Source of the DNA: Saccharothrix carnea
GTDB taxonomy: Bacteria; Actinomycetota; Actinomycetes; Mycobacteriales; Pseudonocardiaceae
Assembly (NCBI RefSeq): GCF_003014735.1
Contig: NZ_PYAX01000015.1
Location: 1 to 64,000 of the forward strand
Length of the DNA: 64,000 nucleotides
Direction of reading: 5' to 3'
The number at the start of each line of letters is the position of its first letter. Position 1 is the stretch's first letter. Positions 42,834-51,534 of the stretch are shown here, piece after piece. The position numbers were made by a program, and so were the translations under genes. Below the pieces are notes generated by a model. It ran no database searches, was not told the origin of the DNA, and saw only the letters and a list, made by a program, of their open reading frames with translations.

Positions 42834-43802
42834 TCACTGCTTGAGCACCTTCTGGATCGCGGCGGTCAGCTGGGCGCGATCGGGTTGCACGGCGAGGTCG
42901 AGCCCGAGGGCGAACGGGACCACGGCGCCGTCCGGCCTGGTGACCCTGACGGGCGGCGCGGTCAGGTCGCACCGCTCGGCCGCGGTGGCCACGACCTCGG
43001 CCGCGATGCCGCACATGCGGTTGGAGTCGTCGACCACGACCAGCCGACCGGTCCTGGCCACCGAGGCGGCCAGCCCGTCCCAGTCGAACGGGTACACCGT
43101 GCGCGGGTCGAACACCTCGACCGAGACGTCACCGGCCAACTCCTCGGCGACCGCCAGCGCGTCGTGCACGAGGTGCCCGACCGCCACGACCGTGACGTCC
43201 TCGCCCGCGCGGTGGACCCGGCCGACACCGAGCGGCACCGGGGCCAGCGCGTCGAAATCGACGTCCACCCGGACGCCGAGCGCCGCCGCCGGTGCGAACA
43301 CCACCACCGGGTCGTCGTCCCGGATCGCCGTGGTCAACAGGCCGTAGGCGTCCTCGGGCGTGGCCGGCACCACCGTCTTCACCCCGGCGTGGGCGAACAG
43401 GGCGTACGGGTGGTCGGAGTGCTGTCCGGCCCAGCCGGTCTTCGACCCGGAACCGGGCACCAGGTACGTCACCGGCACGCGGGTCTGACCACCGGTCATC
43501 AGCGAGAACTTGTGCGCCTGGTTGACGATCTGCTCGAACGCCAGGTACAGCAGCGCCGGGATCTGGAACTCGATCACCGGCCGCCGCCCGCCCAGCGCCG
43601 CCCCGGTCGCGAAGCTCGTGAACGCCTGCTCCGACAGCGGCGTGTCCAGCACCCGGTCCGGCCCGAACCGCTTGAGCAGGCCCGCGGTCACGTTGGAGAC
43701 CGCGACCCGGACGTCCTCGCCCAGCACGAACACCGCCGGGTCGCGGGCCAGTTCGTCGCCCAGCGCGCGGTTGAGCGCCTTCTGGTAGGACAGCCACGGC
43801 AT
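42834..43802 (-). CDS. 2-oxoacid dehydrogenase E1 beta subunit
   Basis: 322 residues. The ATG at 43802 shares one base with the E1 alpha stop. It has the transketolase pyrimidine-binding domain (VFVLGEDVRVAVSNVTAGLL, DTPLSEQAF) and C-terminal transketolase domain (VEVFDPRTVYPFDWDGLAAS). With the E1 alpha subunit it forms a thiamine-diphosphate heterotetramer that decarboxylates a 2-oxo acid. No E2 or E3 gene is nearby, so the acyl group may go to a carrier protein or to CoA through a shared E2. Comparable pairs (PglB/PglC) make arylacetyl-CoA in phenylglycine biosynthesis. Confidence 0.88.
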   Translation of the reverse strand: MPWLSYQKALNRALGDELARDPAVFVLGEDVRVAVSNVTAGLLKRFGPDRVLDTPLSEQAFTSFATGAALGGRRPVIEFQIPALLYLAFEQIVNQAHKFSLMTGGQTRVPVTYLVPGSGSKTGWAGQHSDHPYALFAHAGVKTVVPATPEDAYGLLTTAIRDDDPVVVFAPAAALGVRVDVDFDALAPVPLGVGRVHRAGEDVTVVAVGHLVHDALAVAEELAGDVSVEVFDPRTVYPFDWDGLAASVARTGRLVVVDDSNRMCGIAAEVVATAAERCDLTAPPVRVTRPDGAVVPFALGLDLAVQPDRAQLTAAIQKVLKQ

Positions 43803-44803
43803 CACCCACCACCGCCCGGACGCGCGCGCATGCCGGTGGCGTACAGGTGGTCGAGCGCGCCCACGGGGTCGGGGTGCGGGCTGTCGAGCGCGAACGCGAC
43901 CGCGGTGTCCATCATGGACTCGACCTCCGCGTCGACCCGTGCCCGCTCACCGCCGGCCAGCCGCACGCCCTGGATCTCCACCGGATCCCGCTCGCGTCCA
44001 CTGAGGACCTCGGCGTCGTCGCGGTAGCGCACCCGGGCTTTGTGCTCCCACGTGTGGTGCGCGTCGAACCGGTAGGTCAGGCACTCGACCAGCGACGGCC
44101 CGCCGCCCGCGCGGGCGCGGTCCACCGCCTCGCGCGCCGCGGCGAGCACCGTGCGCGGGTCCATCCCGTCCACCGTCGCCGACGGCATCCCGAACGCCTC
44201 GCCACGCCCGGTGATCGTGCCCGCGACGGCATCCGACACGGTCAGGGTGGTGGCGTAGCCGTTGTTCTCGCAGACGAACAACACCGGCAGCCGCCACAGG
44301 GAGGCCAGGTTCATCGCCTCCAGCAGCACGCCCTGGTTGACCGCGCCGTCGCCGAAGAAGCTCACCGCGACCTGGTCGCCGCCGCTCTGCCGGGCGGCCC
44401 AGGCCGCGCCCGCGGTGATCGCGCCGTTGGCGCCGACGATCGCGTTCGCGCCGAGGATGCCCAACGCGAAGTCCGCGGCGTGCATCGACCCGCCGCGGCC
44501 CTTGTTCAGCCCGGTGGCGCGACCGGCCAGCTCGGCGAGCACCCGGGCGGGATCGGCGCCCTTGGCGAGCACGTGCCCGTGCCCGCGGTGGGTGCTGGTG
44601 ATCATGTCGTCCAAGCGCAGCGCCGCGCACACACCGGCGGCGATGGCCTCCTGGCCCGTGTACGGGTGGATGCCACCGATGATGTCACCGGAGCGGACGA
44701 GCTCGACCGCCCGCTCCTCGAAACGGCGGATCAGCCGCACCGTGCGGTACAGGCCGACGTCGGTGTCCGGTGCGTGTGCCGCCACGGTGGTCAGGAGCGC
44801 CAC
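43802..44803 (-). CDS. 2-oxoacid dehydrogenase E1 alpha subunit
   Basis: 333 residues, GTG 44803 overlapping the PhyH gene (a GTG at 44785 is also possible). The thiamine-diphosphate motif is FFGDGAVNQGVLLEAMN with CENNGYA. The phosphorylation-loop region resembles bacterial E1 alpha (AFGMPSATVDGMDP). It partners the product of the next gene. Its place among arylglycine-type genes suggests a role in making or loading an acyl unit for the cluster rather than central metabolism. Confidence 0.88.
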   Translation of the reverse strand: MALLTTVAAHAPDTDVGLYRTVRLIRRFEERAVELVRSGDIIGGIHPYTGQEAIAAGVCAALRLDDMITSTHRGHGHVLAKGADPARVLAELAGRATGLNKGRGGSMHAADFALGILGANAIVGANGAITAGAAWAARQSGGDQVAVSFFGDGAVNQGVLLEAMNLASLWRLPVLFVCENNGYATTLTVSDAVAGTITGRGEAFGMPSATVDGMDPRTVLAAAREAVDRARAGGGPSLVECLTYRFDAHHTWEHKARVRYRDDAEVLSGRERDPVEIQGVRLAGGERARVDAEVESMMDTAVAFALDSPHPDPVGALDHLYATGMRARPGGGG

Positions 44804-45690
44804 ACGGGCGGGCAGAACTCCGGGTCGGCGTAGTCCGGCTTGCCGTCCGGGGTGCGCCGCACGAGGGAGTCGTGGTTGTAGAAGGCCAGGTTGCCATCGG
44901 ACAGGGGGAACTCGCGGTAGGCGTTGTCACCGTCCTGCAGGTGCAGCGAGATGGCCTGGCGCGGCCGGGTGGAGCGGTTGGGCCCGCTGCCGTGGTAGGT
45001 CCGGCAGTGGTGGAAGCTCAGGTGTCCCTTGGGGATGATCATCGGGATCTTCCGGACCGTGGTGCCGTTGTGCTCGGCATTGGCGGTGAGCAGGTTCTCC
45101 AGGTGGTCCGGGTCACGCTCGGCGAAGTGCTTGGTGGCGCTGTCGTCCGAGCCGACCTCCTCCCAGCGGTGGCTGCCGTCGACCATGGTGATCGTGCCCA
45201 GTTCCTCGTCGCAGTCGTGGAACGGGATGAACGCGGTGAGCATCCGGTCCGACGAGGAAGACGACCAGTAGTGCTTGTCGAAGTGCCAGGGCACGACGTT
45301 CGACGGCTCCTCGGCGATCGGCGGCTTGTAGATCAGGGTCGACTGGAACACCCGGATCTCGTCGGCCTCCGCCAGCCGCGCGGCCACCGCGCCGATCAGC
45401 GGCTTGAGCAGCGCCTTGGCGATCGGGTCGCTCTCGTAGTGCACGTAGTCGTTGTGGCGCTGGACGTCGCCGTGCTCGGGCGTCCAGTAGGCCAGCCGGG
45501 GCGGGCGCGTCGGCAGCAGGCGGCTCCGCTCCCCCGCGTAGTACCGGTCGACCGCCGCGGCCAGTTCGTCGACCTCGTCGTCGGAGAACAGCTTCTTCGA
45601 CAGGTACCAGCCGTGCTCGGCGTAGAACCGGACCTCGTCGTCGGTCGGGAGCAGGGCGCGCTCCCGCTCGGTCAGCGCGAACTCGTTCAC
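44791..45690 (-). CDS. PhyH-type Fe(II)/2-oxoglutarate-dependent oxygenase
   Basis: 299 residues, GTG start with GGGGAG upstream. The facial triad is visible as H136-x-D138 in WHFDKHYW and distal His233 in C-R-T-Y-H-G-S-G-P-N, with Arg241/Arg244 for 2-oxoglutarate. Such enzymes hydroxylate or desaturate amino acids, peptides or acyl groups in natural-product pathways. In this operon it lies between the E1 alpha and the mandelate-synthase-like genes. Substrate unknown. Confidence 0.85.
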   Translation of the reverse strand: MNEFALTERERALLPTDDEVRFYAEHGWYLSKKLFSDDEVDELAAAVDRYYAGERSRLLPTRPPRLAYWTPEHGDVQRHNDYVHYESDPIAKALLKPLIGAVAARLAEADEIRVFQSTLIYKPPIAEEPSNVVPWHFDKHYWSSSSSDRMLTAFIPFHDCDEELGTITMVDGSHRWEEVGSDDSATKHFAERDPDHLENLLTANAEHNGTTVRKIPMIIPKGHLSFHHCRTYHGSGPNRSTRPRQAISLHLQDGDNAYREFPLSDGNLAFYNHDSLVRRTPDGKPDYADPEFCPPVWRS

Positions 45691-45703
45691 GGTGCTCTCC
45701 CCT

Positions 45704-46777
45704 TCAGCCGGCCGTCGTGCCGGACAGCTCGCCCTGCTTCGCCTCGTACAGCGCCTTGATGTTCCCGCTGCCGAAGGTCAGCGCGCCCCGCCGCTCGATG
45801 ATCTCCAGGAAGAGCGTCCGGCGCACGTGCATCGACTCGGTGAAGATCTGCAGCAACTGCCCCCAGTGGTCCCGGTCGACCAGCACGCCGAGCCGGCGCA
45901 GCTCGTCCAGCGGCGCGTCCAGGTGGCCGACCCGTTCTTCGAGCGTGTCGTAGTAGGCGCCCGGCGTGCCGAGGAACCGCACGCCCTTGTCGCCGAGCGT
46001 GCTGACCGCCTTGACGATGTCGTCGGTGCCGAACGCGACGTGCTGGACGCCCGCACCCGCGTGCCAGGTCAGGAAGTTGTCGATCTGCCCCGGCTGGCGC
46101 GCGGGGTCCGGTTCGATCAACGTGTAGGTGACGTGCCCGGACGGGCTCTGCACCACCTTGGAGAACATGCCCTGCCCACCGACCTCGACGTACTCCTCGA
46201 AGATCTGCTTGAACCCGAACACCTCGACGTAGTACCGCGCGGTCGGCTCGAGGCCGCCGACCGGCACGCAGATCGCCAGGTGGTCGATCGCGCGCAGCAG
46301 CTTGCCGTCGGTGTCCGGCTCGGGCTCGGTCACCTCGATCGCGCCGGGCAGGAACTCGCGCGGCGAGCCGTGCCGCTCGACCAGCCGGTGCGTCACGTCG
46401 GAGAAGCCGGAGACCTCGGCGACGACGACCCGCTGGTCGTCACGCCCGTGCTCGCGGGGCGGTGAGACCGGTTCGGCGCCGCGTTCGGTGAGGACGCGGT
46501 AGGCGGCACGGGCGTCGTCCACCCCGATCCCGACGACCGCCACGCCGTCACCGTGCCGTCGCACGTACTCGGTTGCCGGGTGGTCGGCGACCAGGCCGGT
46601 CGTCAGCACGACCTGGATGTCACCCTGTCGCAGCAGCAGCGAGCGCCGGCCGGGCAGCCCGGTCTCGGGGCCGCCCTGACCGCAGATCTCGAACCCGAAG
46701 GCGGTGCAGAGGTAGAACGCCGTCTGCCTCGCGTCACCCACGTATAACTCGATGTGGTCAATCCCGGAAATGTTCAT
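45704..46777 (-). CDS. 4-hydroxymandelate-synthase / HPPD-like dioxygenase
   Basis: 357 residues, two vicinal-oxygen-chelate domains. Fe(II) ligands are His166 (AIDHLAIC), His246 (GVQHVAFGTDD) and Glu325 (LFLEIIERRG). The sequence TLIEPDPARQPGQID and the C-terminal FGSGNIKALYEA match hydroxymandelate synthases (HmaS) better than HPPDs, which usually carry N-E-P, S-Q-I and F-G-x-G-N-F. HmaS converts 4-hydroxyphenylpyruvate to 4-hydroxymandelate on the way to 4-hydroxyphenylglycine. Codon 11 is a TTA (46745-46747), hinting at bldA control. The start lies inside the end of the carrier-protein gene (20-base overlap). Confidence 0.82.
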   Translation of the reverse strand: MNISGIDHIELYVGDARQTAFYLCTAFGFEICGQGGPETGLPGRRSLLLRQGDIQVVLTTGLVADHPATEYVRRHGDGVAVVGIGVDDARAAYRVLTERGAEPVSPPREHGRDDQRVVVAEVSGFSDVTHRLVERHGSPREFLPGAIEVTEPEPDTDGKLLRAIDHLAICVPVGGLEPTARYYVEVFGFKQIFEEYVEVGGQGMFSKVVQSPSGHVTYTLIEPDPARQPGQIDNFLTWHAGAGVQHVAFGTDDIVKAVSTLGDKGVRFLGTPGAYYDTLEERVGHLDAPLDELRRLGVLVDRDHWGQLLQIFTESMHVRRTLFLEIIERRGALTFGSGNIKALYEAKQGELSGTTAG

Positions 46778-47006
46778 CAGGCATCCCGATCACTTCCCGG
46801 AGCACGTCAGCGGCTCCCGAGACGGTGGTCATGCGGCCGTACTGACCGCTGTCGAGTTCCATGCGCACGCCGTAGCGCTGTTCGACCTGGTGCACCAGCC
46901 AGGCCAGTTCCATCGATTCGATCATCTCGGGGACGTCCTGCGCGGGCCTGCCGTCGAGGCTCGCGAGCATCGCCAGGATGTCCTCGCGGTCGGGTGGCAC
47001 GCTCAT
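46758..47006 (-). CDS. acyl/peptidyl carrier protein
   Basis: 82 residues. The phosphopantetheine Ser lies in E-M-I-E-S-M-E-L-A-W, where D-S-L is usual, so the site is slightly atypical. Helices 2 and 3 follow (VHQVEQRYGVRMELDSG). The ATG overlaps the stop of the upstream adenylating enzyme (ATGA), so the two are made together and this is the probable cognate carrier of that ligase. Confidence 0.75.
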   Translation of the reverse strand: MSVPPDREDILAMLASLDGRPAQDVPEMIESMELAWLVHQVEQRYGVRMELDSGQYGRMTTVSGAADVLREVIGMPDEHFRD

Positions 47007-48415
47007 CGCGCCACCCCCTGCGCGGCCTGGCGGAGCACCGAGCGGTCGCGGACCAGCTTTCCGGTGGTGGTGCGGGGCATCACGTCGAGGACCTGCAGCC
47101 GTCGCGGTCTCTTGTAGGCGGCGAGCCGTTCGGCCAGGGCCGCTTGGACGGATGACGCCGTGGCGGGCGCGTCGAGCTGCGCGTAGGCGGTGATGACGTC
47201 GTCGTGCAGCACCACGGCCGCCACCACGCCCGGCAGTTCGGCCAACGTCGCCTCCACCTCGGTCAGGTCGACCTTCAGGCCGCCGACCGACACCTGGGAG
47301 TCGAGGCGCCCCTTGACGGTGACGAGCCCGGTGCCCGGGTCGACCGCGCCCGCGTCCCTGGTGTGCAGCCAGCCGTCCGCCCACCGGTCCGGGTCGGACA
47401 GGCCGACGTACGGCGATTCCGCCCGGCTCACCAGCAGCTCGCCGTCGCGCTCGACGACCGACAGCCCGGGGGCCGGGGTGAGGGCGGGCCGGTGCTCGCC
47501 GAACAGGTCGGTGGCGATCACGCCGACCTCGGTCATCCCCCACATGTTGCCCAGCGGCACGCCGTACTTCCCGGTGAAGGCGGCGGCGGTCGCGGCGGGC
47601 ACCGGCTCGCCGCCGGTGGTCATCCGCTTGAGCTGCGGCAGGGACGGCGGGTCCACCACGGACGCGAGCAGTCCGATGTGGAACGGCACGCCCAGCACCG
47701 TCGCCGGGCTCGGCTCGGCCGCGACCGCGTCCAGCACGCTGTCGCCGGTGAGCCGTTCGGGCGGCCTGACCTGGACACCGGCGTGCAGGCCGTACAGCAG
47801 GGCGCCGACCAGGCCGAGCACGTGCACCATCGAGGCCAGCACCACGATCCGCTCGCCCGGCAGCGGCACGCCGTCGATCCGGGTGTACCGCTCGATCTCG
47901 GCGACCAGGTCGGCGGCTGTGCGGCCGATCACCTTGGACGGGCCGGTGGAGCCGGAGCTGAACTGGATCACCGCGTGCGGTGTCGCGGCGGGACGACCGG
48001 GGCGGGCCGTGACGGTCTCCTCCACGTCCGCGAACGGGCTGAGCGGGCTGCTCGTGATCCGGCCCGGCTCGACCAGCACCTGGGGTGCGAGCCTGCCGAG
48101 CGCGGCGTCGACCTCGAACGCGGTGAGCCGGTGGTCGAGCAGGCTCACCTGGGCGCCGATGCGCCACCCGGCGAGCAGGTTGGCCACGTACGCGAGCGAG
48201 GGCGGCAGGCGCAGCGCGAGCGACCCGCCCGCGCGCAGCCCCGCCTCCGCCAGGCGGGCTTGCCGTTGCGCGACCAGCCGACGCAGCGCGGCCCGGTCGA
48301 CCGGTCCGCCCGAATAGAGGCAGCAATCGTCGTCCGCGCCGCGCAGCAGGATCTCGTCGACCCATTCCGGACTCGCCACGAGTGTCGATCCGGCCGACGC
48401 CAGGCCTTTTGTCAT
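47003..48415 (-). CDS. AMP-dependent acyl/amino-acid adenylating enzyme
   Basis: About 470 residues from the ATG at 48415 (GGGAG upstream). The A3-type loop is SSGSTGPSK, the middle motif is NMWGMTEVG, and the C-terminal lysine is in PRTTTGKLV. It is a complete ANL-fold ligase, shorter than a typical NRPS adenylation domain and closer to acyl-CoA/aryl-acid ligases. It is coupled to a carrier protein and to the arylglycine genes. The substrate cannot be read by eye. Confidence 0.85.
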   Translation of the reverse strand: MTKGLASAGSTLVASPEWVDEILLRGADDDCCLYSGGPVDRAALRRLVAQRQARLAEAGLRAGGSLALRLPPSLAYVANLLAGWRIGAQVSLLDHRLTAFEVDAALGRLAPQVLVEPGRITSSPLSPFADVEETVTARPGRPAATPHAVIQFSSGSTGPSKVIGRTAADLVAEIERYTRIDGVPLPGERIVVLASMVHVLGLVGALLYGLHAGVQVRPPERLTGDSVLDAVAAEPSPATVLGVPFHIGLLASVVDPPSLPQLKRMTTGGEPVPAATAAAFTGKYGVPLGNMWGMTEVGVIATDLFGEHRPALTPAPGLSVVERDGELLVSRAESPYVGLSDPDRWADGWLHTRDAGAVDPGTGLVTVKGRLDSQVSVGGLKVDLTEVEATLAELPGVVAAVVLHDDVITAYAQLDAPATASSVQAALAERLAAYKRPRRLQVLDVMPRTTTGKLVRDRSVLRQAAQGVAR

Positions 48416-48565
48416 CAGTTCTCCCGCCTGGTCCCGCAACGTGATTCCGAAAAAGTTGCGCCGAAGTTTCGACCAACCCGCTGACCGAGTGAGCCGAATC
48501 GTACGTCAGGGTTCACCCGACGCACCATCGGCCAATCGGCCGCGACGAATCATCAGCTTCCCCGA

Positions 48566-49882
48566 TCAGCCCGGCCGGTCATTGATCAATGCGGCCAGCC
48601 GATCGAGGCCGCGGTCGATCCGGTCGACCGAAACGACACTGCAGGAAAGGCGCAGGGCGCGGACTTCCGAACTGTCGTCGTAGAAATGACCCATTGGTGT
48701 CCACAACACTCCGTAGTCGCGGGCGGAGCGTTCCAAGAGCGCGTCGTCGACCACGAACGGGACGGTGACCACGACGAAGAACCCGCCGGTCGGCACGGTC
48801 CACGTGACGCCCGTTCCGGGCGGGAAGCGCTCGGCCAGCCCGGCCACGAGGTGCCGCAGGTTCCGGTCGTAGAGCTGCCGCTCCGGCGCGGTCGCACCGG
48901 TGAGGCGGCAGCCGTGCGCCAGCAGCTTGCCGCCGACGACGGCCTGCGCGATCGGCGACGTGTTCACCGTCAGCATGCTCTTGATCTTGGACAACTGGTC
49001 CGCGAACAGGCCGACCACGCCATCGGCGCCGACCACCCGCTGGTCGGCGACCGCGTAGCCCACCCGTGCGCCGGGCAGCACGGACTTGGCGAAGGAGCCC
49101 AGGTAGACGACCCGTCGCCCCTCGTCCAGGGCCTTGAGCGTGGGTATCCGGTCCGCGTCGCCGTGGAACAGCCCGTAGGGGTTGTCCTCGATCAACAGGA
49201 TGTCCTCCTCGGCGGCAACCTCCAGCAGCCGCCGCCGGGTCGCCACGTCCAGGCTCAACCCCGACGGGTTGGCGAAGTCGGGCACCACGTAGCACGCGCG
49301 CGGCCGGCGTCCGGCAGCGCGCTCCCGTCGGATCACCGCGACCAGGTCGTCCAGGTCGATCCCGCGCTCGCCGGTGCGCACGGGGCGCACGGGCAGGTCG
49401 ACCAGCCGAGCCGCGCCGGTCAGCCCGACGTACGCGGGCGACACGGCGAGCAGGACGTCGCGCTCGTCGGCGCGCAGCGCGCGCAGCACGAGGAACATCG
49501 CCTCCTGACAACCCGCCGTGACCACCACCGATTCCGGGTCGATCGCGATGCCCTCGTCCAGCCGCAGGTTTTCCGCGACCAGTTCGTGGATGATCCCCTT
49601 GGTCCGACCGTACTGCAATACGGTGCGCCGCACCTGTTCTTCGGTACGCCCCAGTTCGTCCGCGAGATACCGGCAGAACGCGCGCAGATACCGGTGCACG
49701 TCCTCCAGGTCGAAGAACTCCTCGCTCGGCCTGCCGGCCGCCAGCGGTATCGCATCCGGATAGTGGATCGCGACCTCGTTGAGGAAATTCATCGAGTTGA
49801 GCGCCGGATCCTCCAACGCGCCGAACAACGTCCCGGTGGCGAGGTCGGCGATGTTCTCCGCGGTGACCGGCGGCGGGCTCAC
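48566..49882 (-). CDS. HpgT-like PLP aminotransferase (class I/II)
   Basis: 438 residues, GTG start overlapping the C-PCP gene stop (GTGA). The N-terminal part NSMNFLNEVAIHYPDAIPLA and QYGRTKG are characteristic of the (S)-dihydroxy/hydroxyphenylglycine aminotransferase group (HpgT, PglE). The PLP lysine is in GSFAKSVLPGARVGY and the cofactor-binding Asn/Asp/Tyr region is PDFANPSG. Predicted reaction: arylglyoxylate to arylglycine. About 150 bases without a gene separate it from the next operon gene, so an internal promoter is possible there. Confidence 0.83.
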   Translation of the reverse strand: MSPPPVTAENIADLATGTLFGALEDPALNSMNFLNEVAIHYPDAIPLAAGRPSEEFFDLEDVHRYLRAFCRYLADELGRTEEQVRRTVLQYGRTKGIIHELVAENLRLDEGIAIDPESVVVTAGCQEAMFLVLRALRADERDVLLAVSPAYVGLTGAARLVDLPVRPVRTGERGIDLDDLVAVIRRERAAGRRPRACYVVPDFANPSGLSLDVATRRRLLEVAAEEDILLIEDNPYGLFHGDADRIPTLKALDEGRRVVYLGSFAKSVLPGARVGYAVADQRVVGADGVVGLFADQLSKIKSMLTVNTSPIAQAVVGGKLLAHGCRLTGATAPERQLYDRNLRHLVAGLAERFPPGTGVTWTVPTGGFFVVVTVPFVVDDALLERSARDYGVLWTPMGHFYDDSSEVRALRLSCSVVSVDRIDRGLDRLAALINDRPG

Positions 49883-51531
49883 CGAAGGTCCCCCTCGGTG
49901 GCCCGGCGGCGCTCGCGAGCGGCCACGACCGCGCGCAGCAGGTCGTCCAGCTCGTCATCGGAGAGGTCGGCCAGCGCGGCGTCGCGGGCTGAGTCGTCGG
50001 GCGGGTCGGGAGTGAGTTCGGCCGACACGACCTCGGCGAGGGCCGCGATCGTGGGCGAGGTGAAGATGCGGTCCATCGGCAGGGTGACGCCGTAGAGGTC
50101 GGCGATCCGGGCGGCGAACCGGACCGCGGTCAACGACCCGCTGCCGCGACCGAACAGGTTGTCGTGCGGGCCGATCGGCTCGGTGGTGCGCAGGAGCTCG
50201 GCCCAGATCCCGGCCATGGTCTCCTCGATCCGGCCACGCGACGGCACCGGGTTCTCGTCCGCCTCGGACTCCGGCGCCGCGGTGACGGTCCTGACCGCGC
50301 CATTCGACGACGGTCCGGTCACCGCGGACCAGTCCCCCTCAGGAGTCGGTACCGGCAGCTCCGCCACCGCGGTGTCCGCGGCCGCGTGCTCCAGCACGGC
50401 CACCACCGACCGCAGCAACCAGGCGGCGAACCCCGGGTCGGTGCGGTGCTCCAGGGTCAGGGCGCCGCTCTCGTCCGCACGCAGGTCGAGGTCGGCTTCG
50501 GCGGTGCCCGTCAGGACGACGTGGCGCCGCACGGTCACACCGGGCAGGTCGAGCGCCGGCGCGGCAGGCGGCCCGGAGGTGAACCGCGGCGCGGACAGGT
50601 CGACCCCCAGTTCCCCGGCGAGCTTCGCCAGCGGGACCTCGTCGTGCGACAACGCGTGCGCCGTGGCGTCCCGCACCCGGACGAGCAGGTCACCGAACGC
50701 CGGTTCGCCCGCCAGGGACACCCGGACGGGGACCGCGTCGGCGAACGGGCCCGCGATGGGCTCCAGCTCCACGCGCACGCGACCGCTCACCGGGACCTCG
50801 ACCACGAGGTCGTCCCGCCGGGCGTACCGGGCCAGCACCACGGCGTACGCGGCGAGGAACGCCGTGGACAGGGTGGCTCCGACACCGCCCGCCACGTCGA
50901 CCAGTCGTCGGACCGCGGCGGGGTCGACCGCCGCCGTCACCCGCGCGGCACGATGTCCGGCCGGGAGCCGCACCGGCGCGGGCGCGTCGCGCAACACCTC
51001 GCGCCAGTGCTCCAGCCGGCGCACCAGCTCCTCGCCGTCCAACCGCTCGCGCTGCCACACGGCGTAGTCCCCGTAGTCCATCCACGACCGCGGCAGCGCG
51101 GACAGTCCTTCGCGGTACACAGTGGACAGATCGGCGATCAGCATCACCAGTGCCGAGCCGTCGACGACGACCCGGTGCGCCACCAGCACGAACAGGAACC
51201 GGTCCGTGCCGACCTCGATCACGGCGGCCCTCAGCAACGGGTCGCGGGCGAGGTCGAACGGCCGCTCGACCAGCGCCGCGGCGACCGACTCGGCCCGCTC
51301 TACGTCGTCGGGCAGGACGACGTGCTCGACCACCACGCCACCCGCCTCCGAGACGACCTGCTCGCCGGAGGCGGTGACGCGGGTCCGGAGCGTCGAGTGC
51401 CGCGCGACCACGACGTCCATCGCCCGTTGCAGCGCGACGGGATCGACCGGACCGTCCAGCCAGGTCGCGTGGGACAGGGGTTCGGGCAGGGACAGCGCGT
51501 GCGCCTGCGCGAACGACAGCGGATACCGCAC
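49879..51531 (-). CDS. stand-alone NRPS condensation-PCP didomain with altered active site
   Basis: 550 residues. The condensation fold covers 1-410; its HHxxxDG motif reads H119-R120-V-V-V-D124-G125, so the second (catalytic) His is Arg. Other C motifs are recognisable (RHSTLRTRV, SWMDYGDYAVWQ). A carrier domain begins near residue 430 with the Ser in GRGSGSLTAVRF, departing from G-G-D-S-L. It may bind two partners without catalysis, act as a scaffold, or use another base. It starts three bases after the stop of the upstream ligase. Confidence 0.82.
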   Translation of the reverse strand: MRYPLSFAQAHALSLPEPLSHATWLDGPVDPVALQRAMDVVVARHSTLRTRVTASGEQVVSEAGGVVVEHVVLPDDVERAESVAAALVERPFDLARDPLLRAAVIEVGTDRFLFVLVAHRVVVDGSALVMLIADLSTVYREGLSALPRSWMDYGDYAVWQRERLDGEELVRRLEHWREVLRDAPAPVRLPAGHRAARVTAAVDPAAVRRLVDVAGGVGATLSTAFLAAYAVVLARYARRDDLVVEVPVSGRVRVELEPIAGPFADAVPVRVSLAGEPAFGDLLVRVRDATAHALSHDEVPLAKLAGELGVDLSAPRFTSGPPAAPALDLPGVTVRRHVVLTGTAEADLDLRADESGALTLEHRTDPGFAAWLLRSVVAVLEHAAADTAVAELPVPTPEGDWSAVTGPSSNGAVRTVTAAPESEADENPVPSRGRIEETMAGIWAELLRTTEPIGPHDNLFGRGSGSLTAVRFAARIADLYGVTLPMDRIFTSPTIAALAEVVSAELTPDPPDDSARDAALADLSDDELDDLLRAVVAARERRRATEGDLR

Positions 51532-51534
51532 GAA

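Noticed and set aside
42834..44803. E1 alpha/beta as housekeeping pyruvate or branched-chain dehydrogenase
   Set aside because: No E2 or E3 genes follow, and the pair is embedded by overlaps in a biosynthetic operon with PhyH, HmaS-like and HpgT-like genes.
45704..46777. Assignment as ordinary HPPD of tyrosine degradation
   Set aside because: No homogentisate genes nearby; pocket and C-terminal motifs and the HpgT-like neighbour fit hydroxymandelate synthase better, though activity is unproven.
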